DNA from: Lachnospiraceae bacterium
GTDB taxonomy: Bacteria > Bacillota_A > Clostridia > Lachnospirales > Lachnospiraceae
NCBI GenBank assembly: GCA_003446335.1
Contig: DMAZ01000074.1
Span: 1 to 11,991, forward strand
Reading direction: 5' to 3'
DNA length: 11,991 bases
Under the pieces are notes generated by a model that was not told where the DNA came from, did no database searches, and saw only the letters and a list, made by a program, of their open reading frames with translations. This document shows, piece after piece, positions 9,091-11,991 of this stretch. Numbering within the stretch: position 1 is the first letter of the stretch; the number at the start of each line of letters is the position of its first letter. Both the position numbers and the translations under genes were made by a program.

Positions 9091-11127
9091 ATGGCAAACA
9101 GAAACGAACAGTTAAGAGAATATGAGATGGAGGCAGCGCTTTTAAGCGGTGCTGAAGACCGCTACGGGATTTATCAGATAGCGGATGGGACGAGGGCAGA
9201 GGAATACGCATTCATGTCCATGGATTTTGTAGAAAAGAACGGGATGAAAGTTTTGAGAGAAGACTATCAGCTTGTCTACAGCGGGATCCTGGGAGCAGAT
9301 GAGACACTCGACACCCTCTATGAAAAGTTCAATCTTTATCATCCGGAGGATTTTAAGGGGCATTCCCTTTCCGTCAGCGATATTGTCGTTCTTCATACGG
9401 ATGGCGGGAACGTGGCCCACTATGTTGATTCGTTCGGGTTCCGGGAAGTTCCGGATTTCCTGAATCTGGAAGAAGAGCGGGTTTACAGCCTTATTGGCGA
9501 TAAAACGGACAAGTATCTGCAGATTCAGACATCAGATGAAGGCTTTGAGTACACTTTCTATGACGCCTATTACAGGCTGCTTGACGGCGGGATCATCACA
9601 AATGAAAATCTGTCGCTTGATACTGCCGTCCGTGAAATTGTCCTGGATGCCGGCGTTCAAATATCTGACAGAATTCCAGATGTAGAGGGATTCATGGAAA
9701 AGGTTAAAGAAGTGGAACAGGAAGAAATAGCAAAGGCGGCGAAATTAATGAGTCAGTCAAATGACGGTAAATGGAAACCGCAAAGGTATCCGGAAGATAT
9801 CGGCAAAAAAGAGCCTGAGAGTAAGAACGGACATGTAAGTGAAAGCAGTCAGCCAGAAGCACCGTATGTGGAATATTATGTAGCAGAATGTGACGAGTAT
9901 CATGATCTGGGGACATATTATACGTTTCCGGATGTCAAATCAGCTGTAGAGAAATATCGTGAGATACTGGATGACCCAAGAAAGAAGTATCTTGGCAATG
10001 GAATGGGAGTCATCTATCACGGAAAGGCAGGAGATATCTACAACAACTCCGAATGCAGTCTTGTGTTAAAAGAGGTTGTCTGTGGCAATTCGCTGGATCA
10101 TGTGCCCGGCTTGGCAGAGAAACAGGTAGTGCGGGAGGCCTTGCGTTTGATTAGAGAAGAACTTTCGGAGTTCCGGTATAAGATGCCGTGCTATGAAAAG
10201 GAAGCGGAAGATACTGCCCTGACAGCAGAGGAACTGGCTGTCAGGCTTGACCGCCTTGCTCATGATTTTGATCCCTATGATTATCAGGATCGTCTTAACG
10301 GGAGCGAGGATCTCGTACTCGACATTACATACAGACTGTATACCGGCGGCGTGAAGCATTATGCGTCATTTCTTGATGATGTGATCAGAGAGGGCGGAAG
10401 TCTGGCGACGGAGGCAGACAGGCTGAAAGAGAAGCTTGCGTCATTTGACCCGGAGGTGTCGGATGAAAGGGTGCCGATGGTTCGTGTAAATTACTGTGAG
10501 TCAGATAAGTTCGCTCATGAAAAATACTTGCCAATCAATGAATTTGATAAGGCAGTTGCAGACATGGATCGTGAATGGAGTGAGCGGAATGCCGGCAAAG
10601 ATGAGAATGCTATTGAAACGTGTATGTTGCAGTTCACGGTTTATTATCCGGAAGACGGAAAGATGAAGACGCTCAAAGACAGTCTGAATATCGGTCTGGG
10701 AAATGGCGGATTTATTGACAGTATGAACAGGCAGGTCGAAGAACGACTTACCGATCCCAACTGGCTTTCCTACAAAAGAAATCAGGGACAGGGGGCGCTT
10801 GACGCTTTTGTGTCAGCTCTGACGGATATTCAGGAGCATGTGCTTCCGCATCTGCAAAGCTTTTGCAGTCTGCAGGAGAGGACACCTGAGCAGGTAGAGG
10901 CGATGCAGACTGTACCTGCTGAAAAAGACAGAAATCTGAGCAATACTGCTTCAGCGCTAACAGTTCCCAGGACATCTTCGGATGCAGCGAGAGCGGAAAA
11001 ACCTCCATCATTTAAGAATGAAAGAAAATCTATCCATCAGAGGTTGGAGATAAATAAGGAGTGGTTGAAAAGTCAGCCGGGAAAAAAAGAGCAGGTGAAG
11101 GGGGTTGATAGGTCATGTGATGAGTGA
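9091..11127 (+). CDS. YodL-domain multidomain protein of a conjugative element (678 aa)
   Basis: Residues 24-124 form a YodL domain: RYGIYQI, YELVYSG-like YQLVYSG, LYEKFNLYHPEDFKGHSLSVSD (the GHSLSVSD part at 90-97) and AHYVDSFGFREVPDFL are its hallmarks. A module at ~140-200 (KYLQIQTSDEGFEYTFYD, then LLDGG) resembles the large-polyvalent-protein-associated domain I recall as LPD16. A further module at ~258-325 (VEYYVAECDEY, YYTFPDVKSAVEKYREI) and an acidic helical one at ~384-455 resemble other such accessory modules, but I cannot name them safely. There is no membrane helix or signal peptide. The start has AAGGAGG at 9080-9086. The C-terminus carries KSIHQRL (SIHQRL codons 11029-11046, residues 647-652), with 26 residues after it, like the DUF5688-like and giant proteins. 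The biochemical role of YodL proteins is unknown. Confidence 0.8.
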   Translation: MANRNEQLREYEMEAALLSGAEDRYGIYQIADGTRAEEYAFMSMDFVEKNGMKVLREDYQLVYSGILGADETLDTLYEKFNLYHPEDFKGHSLSVSDIVVLHTDGGNVAHYVDSFGFREVPDFLNLEEERVYSLIGDKTDKYLQIQTSDEGFEYTFYDAYYRLLDGGIITNENLSLDTAVREIVLDAGVQISDRIPDVEGFMEKVKEVEQEEIAKAAKLMSQSNDGKWKPQRYPEDIGKKEPESKNGHVSESSQPEAPYVEYYVAECDEYHDLGTYYTFPDVKSAVEKYREILDDPRKKYLGNGMGVIYHGKAGDIYNNSECSLVLKEVVCGNSLDHVPGLAEKQVVREALRLIREELSEFRYKMPCYEKEAEDTALTAEELAVRLDRLAHDFDPYDYQDRLNGSEDLVLDITYRLYTGGVKHYASFLDDVIREGGSLATEADRLKEKLASFDPEVSDERVPMVRVNYCESDKFAHEKYLPINEFDKAVADMDREWSERNAGKDENAIETCMLQFTVYYPEDGKMKTLKDSLNIGLGNGGFIDSMNRQVEERLTDPNWLSYKRNQGQGALDAFVSALTDIQEHVLPHLQSFCSLQERTPEQVEAMQTVPAEKDRNLSNTASALTVPRTSSDAARAEKPPSFKNERKSIHQRLEINKEWLKSQPGKKEQVKGVDRSCDE

Positions 11128-11148
11128 GAGGAGTTCTTTATCTCCTAA

Positions 11149-11164
11149 TCCGGTATATACTGGA
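11149..11164 (+). promoter_or_regulatory. 16-bp near-palindrome upstream of the 73-residue gene
   Basis: TCCGGTATATACTGGA reads as an inverted repeat about the central TATA, with one mismatched position pair that is a G-U pair in RNA. It ends 6 bases before AAGGAGGTG (11171-11179), the ribosome binding site of the next gene. It contains TATACT (11156-11161), but a start from that would leave almost no leader, so an operator or a translational hairpin are the alternatives. Support is sequence symmetry only. Confidence 0.3.
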
Positions 11165-11185
11165 GTCGGAAAGGAGGTGTGAAGT

Positions 11186-11407
11186 ATGGGTTCAGTATCA
11201 ATAGATGAAATACGGGATATGGCATTCAATCTGCGTGCACATATTCAGACTCTTCTGGTAACATCTTATGAAGAACCGATAATATATCTGGACAATAAGC
11301 CTGTGCGAGTGGATAAAATATCTATAAGCGAGATGGCACTAAGGGAAGTCAATGAAATACTATCGCAGCTTGAGAATCTGAAAACAGAATTGGAAAAATG
11401 TGATTGA
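11186..11407 (+). CDS. Small protein of unknown function (73 aa)
   Basis: This ATG-initiated frame has a strong Shine-Dalgarno sequence, AAGGAGGTG at 11171-11179, and follows the YodL-domain gene by 58 bases in the same direction, so it is likely the last gene of the unit. The product is soluble and mildly acidic. Residues ~7-25 (IDEIRDMAFNLRAHIQTLL) and ~47-72 (ISEMALREVNEILSQLENLK) look like two amphipathic helices flanking a short beta-like stretch (EEPIIYLDNKPVRVDKI). The C-terminal helix has a heptad-like spacing of Leu/Ile, which would suit a short coiled coil or dimer. I do not recognise a family. It lacks the SIHxRL tail shared by the larger proteins. A terminator follows 13 bases after the stop. 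Confidence 0.7.
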   Translation: MGSVSIDEIRDMAFNLRAHIQTLLVTSYEEPIIYLDNKPVRVDKISISEMALREVNEILSQLENLKTELEKCD

Positions 11408-11420
11408 TGTTACCAGAATG

Positions 11421-11445
11421 GCTCTAAGAGTGCTTGAGCTTTTTT
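11421..11445 (+). terminator. Rho-independent terminator closing the plus-strand unit
   Basis: GCTC (11421-11424) and AAG (11426-11428), separated by one bulged T, pair with CTT (11433-11435) and GAGC (11436-11439) around an AGTG loop. The stem is followed directly by six T (11440-11445). It lies 13 bases after the stop of the 73-residue gene, the expected place for the end of the transcript. Confidence 0.7.
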
Positions 11446-11462
11446 GTAACTGGAAAGAGAGA

Positions 11463-11497
11463 AAAGACCATTCCGGTGTGTAGCCGGAGTGGTCTTT
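11463..11497. terminator. 14-bp inverted repeat, possible bidirectional terminator
   Basis: Bases 11463-11476 (AAAGACCATTCCGG) pair with 11484-11497 over 14 positions with one G-U wobble and a seven-base loop. The A-rich left flank gives a T-rich run on the minus strand, so it best fits termination of minus-strand transcription from the transposase gene, with only a weak effect on the plus strand. It may also lie near the end of the inserted element. Confidence 0.5.
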
Positions 11498-11542
11498 GAT
11501 AGGAATAATAAGAAACGATATGCCCTAGTCTACCGTCTCCAG

Positions 11543-11572
11543 AGAGAGCCACAAAATGCTCTCTACAAAATG
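11543..11572. repeat. Short hairpin with an overlapping direct repeat in the AT-rich gap
   Basis: AGAGAGC (11543-11549) and GCTCTCT (11558-11564) form a perfect 7-base-pair stem with an eight-base loop. The octamer ACAAAATG occurs twice, at 11551-11558 and 11565-11572. The 258-base stretch between the 73-residue gene and the transposase holds this, the two hairpins described above and nothing else I can support. Confidence 0.4.
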
Positions 11573-11665
11573 GCCGGGTCTTAGGAAAGTCTCTATATAC
11601 GCTTGCAGTGAATAATTCAGGCTTAATATTGCTTATTAAAGCCGAAAAGAAAGACAGGGAGGGTT

Positions 11666-11991
11666 TCATATTGAATTCCTCACATCTATCTGGGCGAGTT
11701 TATCACTAAGTTCCAAAGACTTACGCCAAATTTCCTGCTTGGACAGTCCAAACATATTTAGGAGTCTTTCCTGAATTTCAGTAACAGTATATTTCAGATG
11801 GTATTTATCATCATTTCCTTTAATCATCTCAATTTTATCGAGTTCATTGAGTACCGACGAAACAGTCATGAAACGAGGTATTTTGCCACCCTTAAGCACT
11901 TCTTCCTTTAGAAGGTTATATACTCTGTTTCTTATTATTAATGCAACGAATTCAATGAATATTTTATTATTAATATATTCACTCTCATATG
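11666..11991 (-). CDS. IS1634-like DDE transposase, C-terminal part only (runs off the window)
   Basis: On the minus strand an open frame ends with TGA at 11666-11668 and stays open to the window edge, giving about 108 residues. The visible sequence (IFIEFVALIIRNRVYNLLKEE, then MTVSSVLNELDKIEMIKG, YHLKYTVTEIQERLLNMFGL) fits the C-terminal part of IS1634/IS4-group transposases. The catalytic DDE residues would lie in the part outside the window. A GTG at 11899 is not the true start, because family sequence continues upstream of it. The gene is oriented against the conjugative-element genes and is much more AT-rich than they are, consistent with a separate insertion. Whether the full gene is intact cannot be seen. 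Confidence 0.7.
   Translation of the reverse strand, partial: YESEYINNKIFIEFVALIIRNRVYNLLKEEVLKGGKIPRFMTVSSVLNELDKIEMIKGNDDKYHLKYTVTEIQERLLNMFGLSKQEIWRKSLELSDKLAQIDVRNSI
11666..11991 (-). mobile_element. Part of an IS1634-like insertion sequence
   Basis: The transposase fragment on the minus strand marks one end of an insertion sequence whose other end is outside the window. Its terminal inverted repeat should lie between 11446 and 11665, but without the partner end I cannot identify it. Confidence 0.55.

Larger units (their letters stand above)
1..11407 (+). mobile_element. Segment of a Tn1549/CTn-like integrative conjugative element (no ends visible)
   Basis: The run DUF5688-like protein, LtrC-like methylase/helicase with nested TnpV, YodL-domain protein and small orphan protein is a gene set I associate with conjugative transposons of gut Clostridia. 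All genes are co-oriented with short gaps and similar codon use. No integrase, relaxase, secretion gene or attachment site is in the window, so neither element boundary can be placed. The call rests on family recognition from the protein sequences, not on any database comparison. Confidence 0.7.

Noticed and set aside
11899..11991. GTG at 11899 as the start of a 77-residue minus-strand protein
   Set aside because: Family-like sequence (FIEFVALIIRNRVYNLLKEE) continues upstream in the same frame to the window edge, so this is the C-terminal end of a longer transposase.

Overview
The window looks like a segment of an integrative conjugative element of the Tn1549/CTn type found in gut Clostridia (Lachnospiraceae or Oscillospiraceae). 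This rests on gene content: a DUF5688-like protein, a 2,535-residue LtrC-like methylase/helicase, a nested TnpV gene and a YodL-domain protein, all on the plus strand with strong AGGAGG-type ribosome binding sites and moderate GC codon use. No rRNA, tRNA, CRISPR array, integrase, relaxase or type IV secretion gene is present, so this is a cargo/DNA-processing block inside a larger element.

Layout. Bases 1-86 hold the end of an upstream unit and a terminator-like hairpin. At 87-236 is a 49-residue basic protein with a very strong ribosome binding site, followed 7 bases later by the DUF5688-like gene (244-1344). A classic terminator hairpin (1371-1396) sits just before the giant gene (1415-9022). 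That gene encodes, in order, an ArdC/LtrC-like N-terminus, a hydrophilic disordered linker, two copies of an FLKxEYG module, an N6-adenine methylase-like domain and a SNF2-type helicase. A second gene, TnpV (2355-2702), is written in the +1 frame inside the linker-coding part and has its own Shine-Dalgarno sequence. A YodL-domain multidomain protein (9091-11127) and an unknown 73-residue protein (11186-11407) follow. The plus-strand unit is closed by a terminator at 11421-11445.

The last ~580 bases are visibly more AT-rich. They carry inverted repeats and, on the minus strand, the C-terminal part of an IS1634-like DDE transposase that runs off the window edge, so another mobile element is inserted at or beside this end.

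Three observations stand out. First, there is a whole overlapping gene (TnpV) within the methylase/helicase gene. Second, a near-canonical sliding-clamp-binding pentapeptide, QLSLF, lies at the exact place where the nested gene stops. Third, a shared SIH[D/Q]RL motif occurs 24-27 residues from the C-terminus of the three large, otherwise unlike proteins, coded by different synonymous codons. The shared tail suggests a common partner or a common delivery route, for example co-transfer through the conjugation channel, but that is inference.
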